From: Tyzzerella sp.
GTDB lineage: Bacteria; Bacillota; Clostridia; Lachnospirales; Lachnospiraceae
Direction of reading: 5' to 3'
Assembly (NCBI GenBank): GCA_017465565.1
Contig: JAFTWA010000046.1
Coordinates: 65,897 to 100,451, forward strand
Length of the DNA stretch: 34,555 nt
The notes beneath the pieces are model-generated. The model saw nothing but the letters and a program-made list of their open reading frames with translations. It did not search any database and was not told the DNA's origin. Both the position numbers and the translations under genes were made by a program. How positions within the stretch are numbered: the stretch's first letter is position 1; every line of letters begins with the position of its first letter. Positions 28,101 to 33,267 of the stretch are shown here, piece by piece.

Positions 28101-28436
28101 TATGCTACAAATACTGCAGATGGAATTATTCTCTTTGAAAAGATTACCTATACAGAAGCTGGAACTTATGTTTATAAGCTTTACGAAGAAAAAGGCACAG
28201 ATAAGCATGTGACTTATGACGATAAGGTTTATACAGTTACAGTAGTGGTAGAAGATGATCTGAATGGTTCTCTCAAAGTGACAAGCGAGTTAGATGCAAA
28301 ACAATTTGAATTCAATAATAGCTACAAATCTGTTATTGAAACAGGCGACGTAACAACAATCATCCCAACAATGATTATGTTTGTTGTATCAGCAGGATAC
28401 ATCTTAGTATCTCTTGCAAAAGCTCGTAGAAGATAA
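19191..28436 (+). CDS. Giant surface adhesin: VWA domain plus tandem pilin-isopeptide modules
   Basis: 3081 residues. ATG 19191 (GGAGG at 19177-19181) is preferred over the frame's opening at 19158. A signal peptide (KVGAAVVAAMLVVAMVVGLV, cleavage near VLA-AA about residue 45) is followed by a VWA domain (about 115-450) with a complete MIDAS: DISGS (Asp 121, Ser 123, Ser 125), Thr 233 in GGTN and Asp 267 in LSDG. A linker domain of about 350 residues comes next. From about residue 803 run 16 modules of 110-165 residues. The first is Cna-B/DUF7601-like; the others are FctA/Spy0128-type pilin domains with Lys in the first strand (KTLAGR type), Glu in a YTI-E type strand and Asn in a terminal F-N-Y motif, the triad that forms Lys-Asn isopeptide bonds. 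The end is ETGD (about 3050-3053), a membrane helix and KARRR. No LPXTG is present and no sortase is nearby. The likely role is adhesion to host or other cells. Confidence 0.93.
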   Translation: MNKDRKVRQKNGKFDIRKVGAAVVAAMLVVAMVVGLVPNETAQVLAAATTDADVNTSNGYLSEDFLGHPYSTEFVGRIWTDKSVDTIADSQNLQVTYSALATGQSVTGKTAAPLDVVFVIDISGSMVNGSSGMPDANGNRTYTRMKYTVDAVNESIREIMAMNENTRVGVVVFSTSASVVLPLGRYTQTTDRWGNTYEYFTLSEDEPSSWNYPEMTVRANEITTRTIDVSGGTNIQQGIYTGASLLTSATDVKSPVQRIPALVLLSDGAPSYSSATNNWWEPDPDDGTLSTGARNNDYYYGNGMKAMMVGAYMRQQINSHYGIEANSDYAASFHTIGMGITELSGDALNLANITLNPGAYWNANNNMARNIRTQWTNYTSENNEYINVTVSGNNSTDRLYHPSSDIAAINTWVDRYHSADAAGDVSSVFTEIVSDLALSVPEVPTEIKEGGTWDNSGHLTYTDPIGKYMEVKDYNNMTLTFPTTAGNTETYTPTNVDTSVAGKVTWTFNQAVTGADEKATTLSGISIVLTEDADGNQTLTVDIPANLIPLRVNTVTLDEDGVITSHTHNNEQPFRLSYTVGLQDGLVKDGHLVEEPESMKNDEAKLAAYKAYIATNTSEDGEVKFYSNLYTGTNQVTVLDKATNTEEVRTAGDATVVFEPSHSNPFYYIQEDMPLYFDDKFETPVTGTVNSLDDDTIYYYKEVYYHNDEVVTKAVARTGKQLKKTEINVNASGQLVREAGTPRLNKILLFEGSKAADTAIANTAEEFYAPTFVHKADNPDPAEGHYKIYLGNNGVLSVKVTGSLEISKMVTADEGLTAPDKEFTFAVALTDANNNALTDTYAYTVVDAQGTEIASDGTITSGGTITLKDGETAKIINLPEGSKYTVTETNVPAGFKAYVINPETNAETQGTVVSGDIASGVTDEAKFKNNYSVSSVVVNDEDDIATDFRVKKTINGRLGGWLATDEFTFILESNRPTTPMPEGSIYVPNQENATHMLKEVTVKNSDEFTFDEIIYTKPGTYTYTISERVPATGIAGISYSGAMYQVIVTISDNGDGTLSKNVVMNKLRDDAGLVITENNEVTSKTAEIVNTFSAKYVLWTPVGTKDYTDNSGTNPLQNDMFQFRISVAKGSPVNTPLPKNLVEGNVGPQIAYDSIEFTTAHVEVGKTTTYIYNLTEVIPEGATNNGDGTYSLKGMSYDGSTITVKVHVSYNADGKIVVQTEYPTMVDGKHYDRAVFFNSYTPESVTLGEGTYAPLQGTKAISGREWLDSDKFSFTIEAYGADTIAAVGTTVTFTNDEGTVVNLPITDEVSKADQTFDFGKVTFTKPGTYQFKITEVNAGQTSQGLTYDTHEWIATVVVEDELVENERTGKLVVTSVTYDNGEGTTNTTGAAFVNTYKATFENKPVVVSGKKILTKDDNSDTKELKEGEFFFIVDAQGSAPMGDSQRGNTNDKEGNILLLQNVTYDAVGTYEYIIYENIPEDAQKIGGITYDENTRYKVVVTVTDDGLGTLSAKTEVYKSVDKGATYNSTAIELDEIEFNNKYTTQDATYTPLSLWKILNGMTLEAGQFTFEGKVTDCPDGAEVKLTKDGVTTAFKKNDTIEVKNEANGAIQFGALAFTKVGEYEIQIKEDSSVNTIQGMTYDSHVITVRFEVTDNDLGQLVATRTYIDGDLTFTNDYHTEGTLDLPITKSYTNEDGTSAWETNDKFTFVLKAIDVAAEEVDAGNIDMNGDKEGTPSEVTLTIGHDAATTGVTETGTFEDITFKKAGTYVFELYEDTLADRIPGVNYDGILRTVTVVAEDNGDGTMKITATVQTLTRAGATVEGEAALTFNNQFVPESTILYGWENLQVVKTIDGRDWKESDTFQFKLTVEDEWTQAQIDAGNVIMPTDERLTITMNSDNRETLSFGNITFKAATTDNNLYEFVVTETKGDIPGLTYDTKKYTVSVKVVERDGEGNTVLLVIPRDENDPDYPGITKTYDDGDVTEQSSNVIGFVNKYTAEPDELIAATHLNINKTLTGRNWNSNDSFTFTLAGGDDATINAIADGEIKFIDADTKEAVAGATSVTTTITAANSHVGDDVSTKAAAFGHDIQFTKVGTYRFEISENKPSTIDGKLSYDETKAYVIVEVTDDTNGHLVVGEPRYAGNRMTFENVYTPTPITQALSGAKVLTGRKFIGSDHFMFVLTATGNAPVPEGTTAEYPTSKVVEIKGADNSIVADTESARVDFGNITFTEAGEFVYVIREVEGSIAGMTYDTNRWYATVKVDYNPDTGVLSIADGYPMYTQGTTSNTTGFVVTNEYVPEATEPVSVSAEKIVTPKLSGNTYDMDAGDFRFEIEPSAGNPTPDPIVAVITESGRFVENAEDGFISLFDNVAFSKAGDYVYTVHEVDGEKGGIIYDDTVYTITVKVTDNPAEAKLEAELVVAKDGTVLGDNEEIQFNNEYDPEETTASIHAHKELLGGHKNLEDGEFQFKLEIVSYNGETVATTDSRYYSEIVSNQSTGLVQFSVINYAEAGKYVYAVSEVVTTEKSGYTYDDDEVRTVTVTVEDDSTGALKATVDGVVNEDYTTAILFKNTYIPKSTSATLSGIKTLAGRDLENKEFSFVLTDSEGKTETVQNSYNESEEDYSAIVFKSITYTKAGEYRYTIQEKVEELGGVDYDDRVIDVLVNVVDEGGKLKAEEPVYTVNGQPATFEFTNSYKAASIHVVLDAKKTLEGRGLQDNEFEFELKPIDNAPMPSTEGVAKAKNDASGKVTFEEIIFDKVGTYEYEISEVDNGITHVTYSKAKYTVVVSVTDEGHDGQLDATVKVKDAEVAEFINTYTPTPISVTFKGTKTLKGRDLRKGEFVFVLKDAEGNELDEATNDAKGNFIFDPVKISVKGEYKYYIVEKDTDVKGITYDKGTCVATVTVTDDGKGTLTPVTTYTKDAVIAESVEFTNTYKALSTEIQIGATKKLAGRDMKAGEFKFVLEDANGNKIYATNTADGIILFEKITYTEAGTYVYKLYEEKGTDKHVTYDDKVYTVTVVVEDDLNGSLKVTSELDAKQFEFNNSYKSVIETGDVTTIIPTMIMFVVSAGYILVSLAKARRR
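21597..28336 (+). repeat. Coding array of 16 pilin-type modules in the adhesin
   Basis: Approximate module starts are 21597 (Cna-B/DUF7601-like), then 22000, 22480, 22922, 23391, 23832, 24233, 24702, 25200, 25660, 26103, 26526, 26918, 27284, 27648 and 28005. Each ends with a variant of F-x-N-x-Y (FVNTY, FNNEY, FTNTY, FNNSY; FNNQF in the seventh). Sequence identity between modules is low at DNA level, so this is an old protein-repeat array, not a recent tandem duplication. Module length falls from about 160 residues near the VWA domain to about 110 next to the membrane anchor. Confidence 0.85.
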
Positions 28437-28482
28437 TAACTTAACAAAAGAATATGCAGAATGAAATGCATAGAGTATGATA

Positions 28483-28510
28483 GGCGGGATTCCGAAAGGA
28501 GTCCCGTTTT
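28483..28510 (+). terminator. Terminator of the adhesin operon
   Basis: CGGGATTCC (28485-28493), a GAAA tetraloop and GGAGTCCCG (28498-28506), followed by TTTT. One G-T wobble. A related hairpin is at 29662-29689. Confidence 0.88.
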
Positions 28511-28702
28511 GCTGTGAACGAAATTTTCGAATTGGTATGGTATTCTTTTGAGGACTATGCTATACTGTCTATAAGCATTAATATTTCTATATTTCTAGTG
28601 AATAATCACATCTATTATCTTGCCGTTATGGCGTTCAAAGAAATCTCAATGCTTGATATCCAAAGAAAAAGGCAGAGAGGTTGAAAATAGTGTGTGAAGT
28701 GA

Positions 28703-28726
28703 CCTCCTGCGAGAAACCAAAGGAGG
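28703..28726 (+). promoter_or_regulatory. Hairpin that could hide the ribosome binding site of the Rpn gene
   Basis: CCTCCT (28703-28708) is exactly complementary to the Shine-Dalgarno AGGAGG (28721-28726), with a 12-nt loop, 6 nt before ATG 28733. The upstream gap 28511-28702 shows no gene; a TATACT-like -10 lies near 28560. Confidence 0.55.
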
Positions 28727-28732
28727 AATTTT

Positions 28733-29632
28733 ATGAAATTAAAAGAAGTATTAGCAAACTTTAAACGTGTTTTCGTGAAGCGGAAGTATAAGGATATACT
28801 ATTTCGTTATGTGTTTCGGGAGAAGCAGGAAATTTTACAATTGTATAATGCCATTAATCACACAAATTATACAAATCCAGATGATTTAATGATTACTACA
28901 ATGGAAGATGCAATTTATATTGGCATGAAGAATGACTTATCTTTTCTGGTTGCCAATGAACTGAATCTGTACGAGCATCAGAGTACCCTGAATAAAAATA
29001 TGCCTCTCCGAGGTCTGTTTTATATCGCTAAAATGTATGAGGGCTATATCGAAACACATGGACTGAACAAATATCAGAAAACACTCATCAAGTTACCATT
29101 TCCGAGATTTGTTGTCTTTTATAATGGTGAGGATAACATACCCGAGGAATTGTGTATGAGGCTTTCAGATGCATTCGAAAAACACGAGGAAGAACCGGCT
29201 GTAGAATGTGTAGCAAGGTTTATAAATATTAATTATGGACACAATCAGGAGCTTCTTAATAGCTGCAAGCGATTGCATGACTATTCTTATTTTGTGAACT
29301 GCGTGCGAGGATATTTGAAGAAGGGCTTAGGGAAAAAAGAAGCGATTGTCTTAGCAACAGATAAATGCATTGAAGAAGGAATTTTGAAAGATGTTTTGGT
29401 AAAACATCGTGCGGAGGTAGTGGATATGTTTTTGACTACGTTTGATAAGAAGATGTATGAGGAGGCTGTACGTGAAGAAGGCCGCGAGGAAGAACGAGTA
29501 AATACGGAGCGTGAACGAGCAAATGCAGAGCGCGAACGAGCAAATGCAGAGCGTGAACGTCAACGTGCAGAAAAAGCAGAAGCAGAACTTGAGAAACTCC
29601 GTGAGGAGATGGCAAGGTTAAAAGGCGAATGA
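28733..29632 (+). CDS. Rpn family recombination-promoting nuclease / PD-(D/E)XK transposase-like protein
   Basis: 299 residues. The N-terminal two thirds match the Rpn/PDDEXK-transposase family of small nucleases linked to horizontal transfer and RecA-independent recombination in RpnA. The nuclease core is recognisable in NDLSFLVANELNLYEHQST (Asp, then E-x-x-x-Y-E-H-Q), preceded by TTMEDAIYIGMK and followed by NMPLRGLFYIAKMYEGYI and LPFPRFVVFYNGED. The C-terminus (about residues 245-299) is a highly charged coiled coil with a 7-residue repeat of ANAERER type. The ribosome binding site can be closed by a hairpin. The gene lies between two related terminator hairpins, suggesting it was inserted or arose with a local duplication. 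Whether it is active is unknown. Confidence 0.83.
   Translation: MKLKEVLANFKRVFVKRKYKDILFRYVFREKQEILQLYNAINHTNYTNPDDLMITTMEDAIYIGMKNDLSFLVANELNLYEHQSTLNKNMPLRGLFYIAKMYEGYIETHGLNKYQKTLIKLPFPRFVVFYNGEDNIPEELCMRLSDAFEKHEEEPAVECVARFININYGHNQELLNSCKRLHDYSYFVNCVRGYLKKGLGKKEAIVLATDKCIEEGILKDVLVKHRAEVVDMFLTTFDKKMYEEAVREEGREEERVNTERERANAERERANAERERQRAEKAEAELEKLREEMARLKGE
29486..29569 (+). repeat. Four tandem 21-bp units inside the Rpn gene
   Basis: Units at 29486, 29507, 29528 and 29549, the middle two nearly identical (differing at one base). Each encodes one heptad of the coiled coil (ERERANA type). In-frame gain or loss would change coiled-coil length without breaking the frame. Confidence 0.85.
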
Positions 29633-29661
29633 TAAGAAAGAAGAAATATGCAAAATGACAG

Positions 29662-29689
29662 ACGGGATTCTGAAAGGAGTCCCTGTTTT
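29662..29689 (+). terminator. Terminator-like hairpin, related copy of 28483
   Basis: GGGATTC-TGAAA-GGAGTCCC followed by TGTTTTG. The preceding AATATGCAAAATGA also matches AATATGCAGAATGA before the first hairpin (28450), so the homology extends beyond the stem. It ends the Rpn transcript. Confidence 0.75.
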
Positions 29690-29729
29690 GTTGAGAGCCT
29701 TTATTGTAAGCAGGTATATAAGGAGTAGA

Positions 29730-30500
29730 ATGTATAATTCAATTTTTGACATCGAATTTATTCAAAAGACAACCTACAATTTCCAGATTTCTGTGACAAC
29801 AGTAAAACGTTATTTGCATGAATGTTTGGCAAATCAGATTATAGTGAAAGATGTGTTGTATACTGAAATCACGATTACAGATGATGGGATTGGTATTTTC
29901 AAGAATATACAGAATTATTTGACGGTGGAGCTGGGAAAGAGGGTTACATATCAGGATGTGTTGGTAGAGCTGTATAAGGGAAAAATGACGACCGCGGCTC
30001 AAAATCATTCTGGAGAAGGAGTTTTCTTCAGTTCTAAGTCAATGGATGAATTTGCTATTTGGTCGGATGATATGGTGTATGTGCAGGGTGTTCAAGAAAG
30101 GAACCAGTTCATGCAGAATCATTTAATCGCATATTATACAAGACTGCAAAGGATTGGAACGGCAGTGATGATGAAACTAGCTAATCAGAGCAAACGCGCG
30201 TTAAAAGAGGTGTTTAGTATGTACTCTACAATAGATGAAGGATTTATTAAGACGAGAATACCGATAAAAGAGGTCTGCCAAGAGGGTGAGCCAATTGCAC
30301 GTTCGCAGGCGAGAAAGCTTCTTTATAGGCTGGAACAGTTTAAAATAGTAGAATTTGATTTTGCCGAAGTGGATTTCATGGGACAGGGATTTGCGGATGA
30401 AGTGTTCCGGGTTTTTAAAAATAGACATCCTGAGGTTGAGATTGTTCCAATAAATGCGTGTCCAGATATTTTGTCAATGGTAAAACATGTACAGAGATAA
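29730..30500 (+). CDS. HATPase / STAS-like (DUF4325) protein with probable internal deletion
   Basis: 256 residues from ATG 29730 (AAGGAG ends 4 nt before). The frame opens at 29655, but that ATG lies within the terminator-like hairpin copy. Order: a remnant helix-turn-helix (ISVTTVKRYLHECLANQII, about residues 20-38), then the GHKL G1 box TDDGIGIF (about 50-56), KGKMTTAAQNHSGEGVFFSS (G2 box, His 93), a helical linker, and a C-terminal STAS-like DUF4325 domain with VEFDFAEVDFMGQGFADEVF. In full-length relatives about 100 residues including the N-box (E-x-x-x-N) lie between the HTH and the G1 box; here they are missing. Either a deletion fused the two parts in frame or this is a divergent form. 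ATP binding would be impaired without the N-box. Confidence 0.72.
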   Translation: MYNSIFDIEFIQKTTYNFQISVTTVKRYLHECLANQIIVKDVLYTEITITDDGIGIFKNIQNYLTVELGKRVTYQDVLVELYKGKMTTAAQNHSGEGVFFSSKSMDEFAIWSDDMVYVQGVQERNQFMQNHLIAYYTRLQRIGTAVMMKLANQSKRALKEVFSMYSTIDEGFIKTRIPIKEVCQEGEPIARSQARKLLYRLEQFKIVEFDFAEVDFMGQGFADEVFRVFKNRHPEVEIVPINACPDILSMVKHVQR

Positions 30501-30519
30501 AAAGTTCACATTCTTTTTA

Positions 30520-30548
30520 TTGTTTTATTTGGAAGATTTTAGTATAAT
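30520..30548 (+). promoter_or_regulatory. Promoter of the citrate synthase gene
   Basis: TTGTTT (30520-30525), a 17-bp spacer and TATAAT (30543-30548), about 35 bp upstream of the start. Confidence 0.7.
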
Positions 30549-30582
30549 GAAGTAACATTTTAAAAACGAAGGGAGAATGCCC

Positions 30583-31956
30583 ATGAAAAACAGCACAGTA
30601 GATAGAACATTATTTGAGATTACTCCTGAGATAGCGTATCTTGCAGATAAGTGTGAGACGGCAAATGCGATTGATAGAGAGTTATATATACAGCATAACG
30701 TAAAGCGGGGTTTGCGTGACTTAGATGGACGCGGAGTTCTTGCAGGACTTACGAACATTTCGGATGTTTGCGCATCGAAGGACGTAGATGGTGTGAGAAT
30801 TCCGATTGCAGGTAATCTTTATTACAGAGGTTACAATATTAAGGATCTGGTAAATGGATTTTTAAATGATAATCATTTTGGATTTGAAGAGATGACTTAT
30901 CTGTTATTGTTTGGTGAACTGCCAACAGCAGGTGAGTTGAAGGTGTTTTCTGAAATGCTTGCAGAGAGAAGAACACTGCCACCTAACTTCGTAAGAGATA
31001 TCATTATGAAGGCGCCAAGCAAGGACATGATGAACAGTTTGTCGCGTTCTATTTTGAACTTGTATTCATATGATGACAAGGCAGATGATACTTCTATTCC
31101 AAATGTATTAAGACAAAGTCTGAATTTAATCAGCCAGTTTCCAATGTTAATGGTTTATGGTTATCATGCATATAATTATAAGAAAGGGGAAGACCTTTTC
31201 ATTTACGCGCCATCGAAGGACCTTTCTATGGCGGAGAATATTTTGATGATGCTTCGTGAAGACAGACAGTACACACCTCTGGAAGCGAAGATTCTGGATA
31301 TGGCGTTGGTACTTCACATGGACCACGGCGGTGGTAATAACTCAACATTTACAACTCACGTGGTTACATCTTCAGGTACAGATACTTATTCGACGATGGC
31401 AGCAGCCATGGCGTCGCTTAAGGGACCAAAGCATGGTGGTGCGAATATCAAGGTATCACAGATGTTTGAAGACATGAAGGAGCATGTAAAGGACTGGACA
31501 GATGAAGAGGCCGTACACCAATATCTTGTTGATATATTAGACAAGAAAGCATTTGACCAGAAGGGTCTCATCTATGGTATGGGACACGCGATTTATTCGA
31601 TTTCTGACCCAAGAGCTGAGATTTTCAAAGGCTTTGTAAAACAGCTTGCGACAGAAAAGGGATGTGAAAAAGAATATGCATTGTATGAGATGGTAGAGCA
31701 TATGGCACCGCAGGTTATTGCTGAGAGAAGAAAGATGTATAAAGGTGTTAATGCGAACGTAGACTTTTACAGTGGATTGGTTTATGGTATGCTTGGTCTT
31801 CCGAAGGAACTTTATACACCTATTTTTGCGGCAGCACGTATTGTTGGTTGGAGTGCACACAGACTGGAAGAACTTAAGAACGTGGACAAGATTATTCGTC
31901 CGGCGTATATGCCACTTTGCCCATATAAGGATTATGTAAGAATTGACGACAGATAA
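30583..31956 (+). CDS. gltA: Citrate (Si)-synthase, type II-like
   Basis: A cytoplasmic enzyme of 457 residues condensing acetyl-CoA and oxaloacetate to citrate. In an anaerobe this feeds the oxidative branch to 2-oxoglutarate and glutamate. ATG 30583 is chosen over 30577 because GGGAG (30571-30575) is 7 nt upstream. Catalytic regions are visible: LVLHMDHGGGNNSTF (first active-site His region), SLKGPKHGGANIKV (second His) and GLIYGMGHAIYSISDPRAEI (third His and substrate Arg), followed by NVDFYSGLVYGMLGLP with the catalytic Asp. An N-terminal extension of about 45 residues precedes the core, as in other clostridial forms. A related methylcitrate activity cannot be excluded. It is a single-gene transcript with its own promoter. 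Confidence 0.93.
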   Translation: MKNSTVDRTLFEITPEIAYLADKCETANAIDRELYIQHNVKRGLRDLDGRGVLAGLTNISDVCASKDVDGVRIPIAGNLYYRGYNIKDLVNGFLNDNHFGFEEMTYLLLFGELPTAGELKVFSEMLAERRTLPPNFVRDIIMKAPSKDMMNSLSRSILNLYSYDDKADDTSIPNVLRQSLNLISQFPMLMVYGYHAYNYKKGEDLFIYAPSKDLSMAENILMMLREDRQYTPLEAKILDMALVLHMDHGGGNNSTFTTHVVTSSGTDTYSTMAAAMASLKGPKHGGANIKVSQMFEDMKEHVKDWTDEEAVHQYLVDILDKKAFDQKGLIYGMGHAIYSISDPRAEIFKGFVKQLATEKGCEKEYALYEMVEHMAPQVIAERRKMYKGVNANVDFYSGLVYGMLGLPKELYTPIFAAARIVGWSAHRLEELKNVDKIIRPAYMPLCPYKDYVRIDDR

Positions 31957-31964
31957 GAATGACA

Positions 31965-31989
31965 GGACGGGAACACAATGTTTCCGTCC
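31965..31989 (+). terminator. Hairpin after gltA
   Basis: GGACGGGAACA (31965-31975) pairs with TGTTTCCGTCC (31979-31989) with one G-T wobble and a 3-nt loop. The T tract is weak (GTGTTTGC), so it may be a leaky terminator. Confidence 0.6.
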
Positions 31990-32038
31990 GTGTTTGCATA
32001 GAAGGAAATTTCTGTTATTACCTAAGGAGGTGTGAGTA

Positions 32039-32962
32039 GTGAGAAATGAATTTTTTTATCCATCAAAAGATGGCGCAACCCAGATTCGCGCAATTGAATG
32101 GAAACCAGAGACGGAGGTAAAAGCAATACTGCAGCTTTGTCACGGAATGACGGAACATATCGAACGCTATCACGATTTCGCAGAATTTTTGGCGGGGCAT
32201 GGATACTATGTTGTGGGAAATGACCATTTAGGACATGGAAAATCAATTACAGGTCCGGAAAAGTTGGGATATTTCCACGAGACAAACGGAAATGCGTATG
32301 TGATTGCAGACATCCATCAGCTCCGTGTACGCACAGAGAAGAAGTATCCGAACATTCCATATTTTATCATGGGTCACAGCATGGGTTCATTCTTGGTAAG
32401 GCAGTATCTTGGAATGTATGGAAGCGGTCTGACAGGCGCAATCGTGATGGGAACCGGAGACCAGCCGAGTCTTATTCTGGAAGCAGGAAAGCTGGTTTGC
32501 AAGGTGATTGCAATGTTCAGGGGCTGGGAGTACCGAAGCAAACTTGTCCACGGCATGGCTGCCGGTGGCTATGATAAAGCATTTAAGAACGAGACGGATG
32601 GCTCGAACTGGCTTTCGAGAAATCCAGAGAATGTAAAGAAATATAAAGACGACCCACTCAGTGGATTTATGTTTACCGTAAATGCATATTATCACATGTT
32701 TAGTGGCATGGCGAAGATGAATAAGCAGGAGAGCGAAGGGAAGCTGCCAATGGCACTGCCTGTTTTATTTGTGGCGGGAGCGGAAGATCCTGTGGGTAAC
32801 TATGGGAAGAGTGTAGTGGCTGTTTATCAGAGGTACCAGGCGCTTGGAATGCAGGACGTGGAGATGAAGCTTTATGAAGAAGACCGCCATGAGATTCTGA
32901 ATGAAGCGGATAGAGATGTGGTATTTCGGGATATTTTGGCGTGGTTAGAGAATAGAAATTAA
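32039..32962 (+). CDS. Alpha/beta hydrolase, monoacylglycerol lipase / lysophospholipase-like
   Basis: A serine hydrolase of 307 residues with no signal peptide, so cytoplasmic. The start is GTG 32039 with GGAGG (32026-32030) 8 nt upstream. Visible features are the oxyanion-region ILQLCHGMTEHIERY (HG motif typical of the Hydrolase_4 family), DHLGHGKS, the nucleophile elbow GHSMGS, the acid in FVAGAEDPVGNYG and the catalytic His in DRHEILNE. This arrangement is typical of PldB or monoglyceride-lipase-like enzymes; the true substrate is unknown. The gene follows gltA by 82 bp with a hairpin between them. A weak inverted repeat and T-rich stretch (32959-33000) follow as a possible terminator. 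Confidence 0.9.
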   Translation: MRNEFFYPSKDGATQIRAIEWKPETEVKAILQLCHGMTEHIERYHDFAEFLAGHGYYVVGNDHLGHGKSITGPEKLGYFHETNGNAYVIADIHQLRVRTEKKYPNIPYFIMGHSMGSFLVRQYLGMYGSGLTGAIVMGTGDQPSLILEAGKLVCKVIAMFRGWEYRSKLVHGMAAGGYDKAFKNETDGSNWLSRNPENVKKYKDDPLSGFMFTVNAYYHMFSGMAKMNKQESEGKLPMALPVLFVAGAEDPVGNYGKSVVAVYQRYQALGMQDVEMKLYEEDRHEILNEADRDVVFRDILAWLENRN

Positions 32963-33083
32963 TTCTTAAGACTGAATTAATAAATTTTCTTTTCTTTTTA
33001 GAAATCACTCATATTTTGGACACATATTTCTTTTATACTTATAGACAGATAGTTGATGACACACAACTATCACCCCCTCATAA

Positions 33084-33120
33084 AGTAAAACCCTCGGCGT
33101 GGCCGAGGGAACACTTTACT
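33084..33120. terminator. Strong hairpin in the hydrolase-integrase gap
   Basis: CCCTCGGC (33091-33098), a GTG loop and GCCGAGGG (33102-33109), enclosed by AGTAAA (33084-33089) and TTTACT (33115-33120). A further dyad, GATAGTTG (33048-33055) with CAACTATC (33064-33071), is just upstream. No T run directly follows. Confidence 0.6.
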
Positions 33121-33123
33121 CTC

Positions 33124-33253
33124 ATTCCTTTAGATAACTATGAAGAAAAGCCTTAGAAATAGGGCTTTTTTTCTGTGTCTGGAGCATTCGGGACAACTTT
33201 GGGACAACTTTTTTGGCCCGTTTTCCTGCCCGGGACAACATATCTAAAGGAAT
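33124..33253. other. Candidate integrase attachment region: inverted and direct repeats
   Basis: ATTCCTTTAGATA (33124-33136) and TATCTAAAGGAAT (33241-33253) are exact 13-bp inverted repeats. Between them GGGACAAC occurs three times in direct orientation (33190, 33201, 33232). Such arrays next to the 3' end of a tyrosine integrase gene resemble core and arm-type Int sites. The junction itself cannot be placed without the other end of the element. Confidence 0.45.
33146..33172. terminator. Bidirectional terminator near the end of the integrase gene
   Basis: AAAAGCC (33146-33152) pairs with GGCTTTT (33163-33169), with T continuing to 33172 on the plus strand and TTTTCTTC on the minus strand. 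It lies downstream of the minus-strand integrase. Confidence 0.75.
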
Positions 33254-33267
33254 TTATGCAGTTTATT

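Noticed and set aside
19191-28436. Possible frameshift or fusion artefact making an over-long gene
   Set aside because: The frame is open throughout, module boundaries are regular, and signal peptide and C-terminal anchor are both present.
28511-28702. Possible small gene between the adhesin and the Rpn gene
   Set aside because: No frame with a ribosome binding site and reasonable length is seen on either strand.
29486-29569. Short tandem repeats considered as a CRISPR array
   Set aside because: The units are contiguous, without spacers, in frame and encode coiled-coil heptads.
29655-29729. Upstream start of the HATPase/STAS gene at 29655
   Set aside because: This stretch is the hairpin copy, and ATG 29730 has AAGGAG before it.
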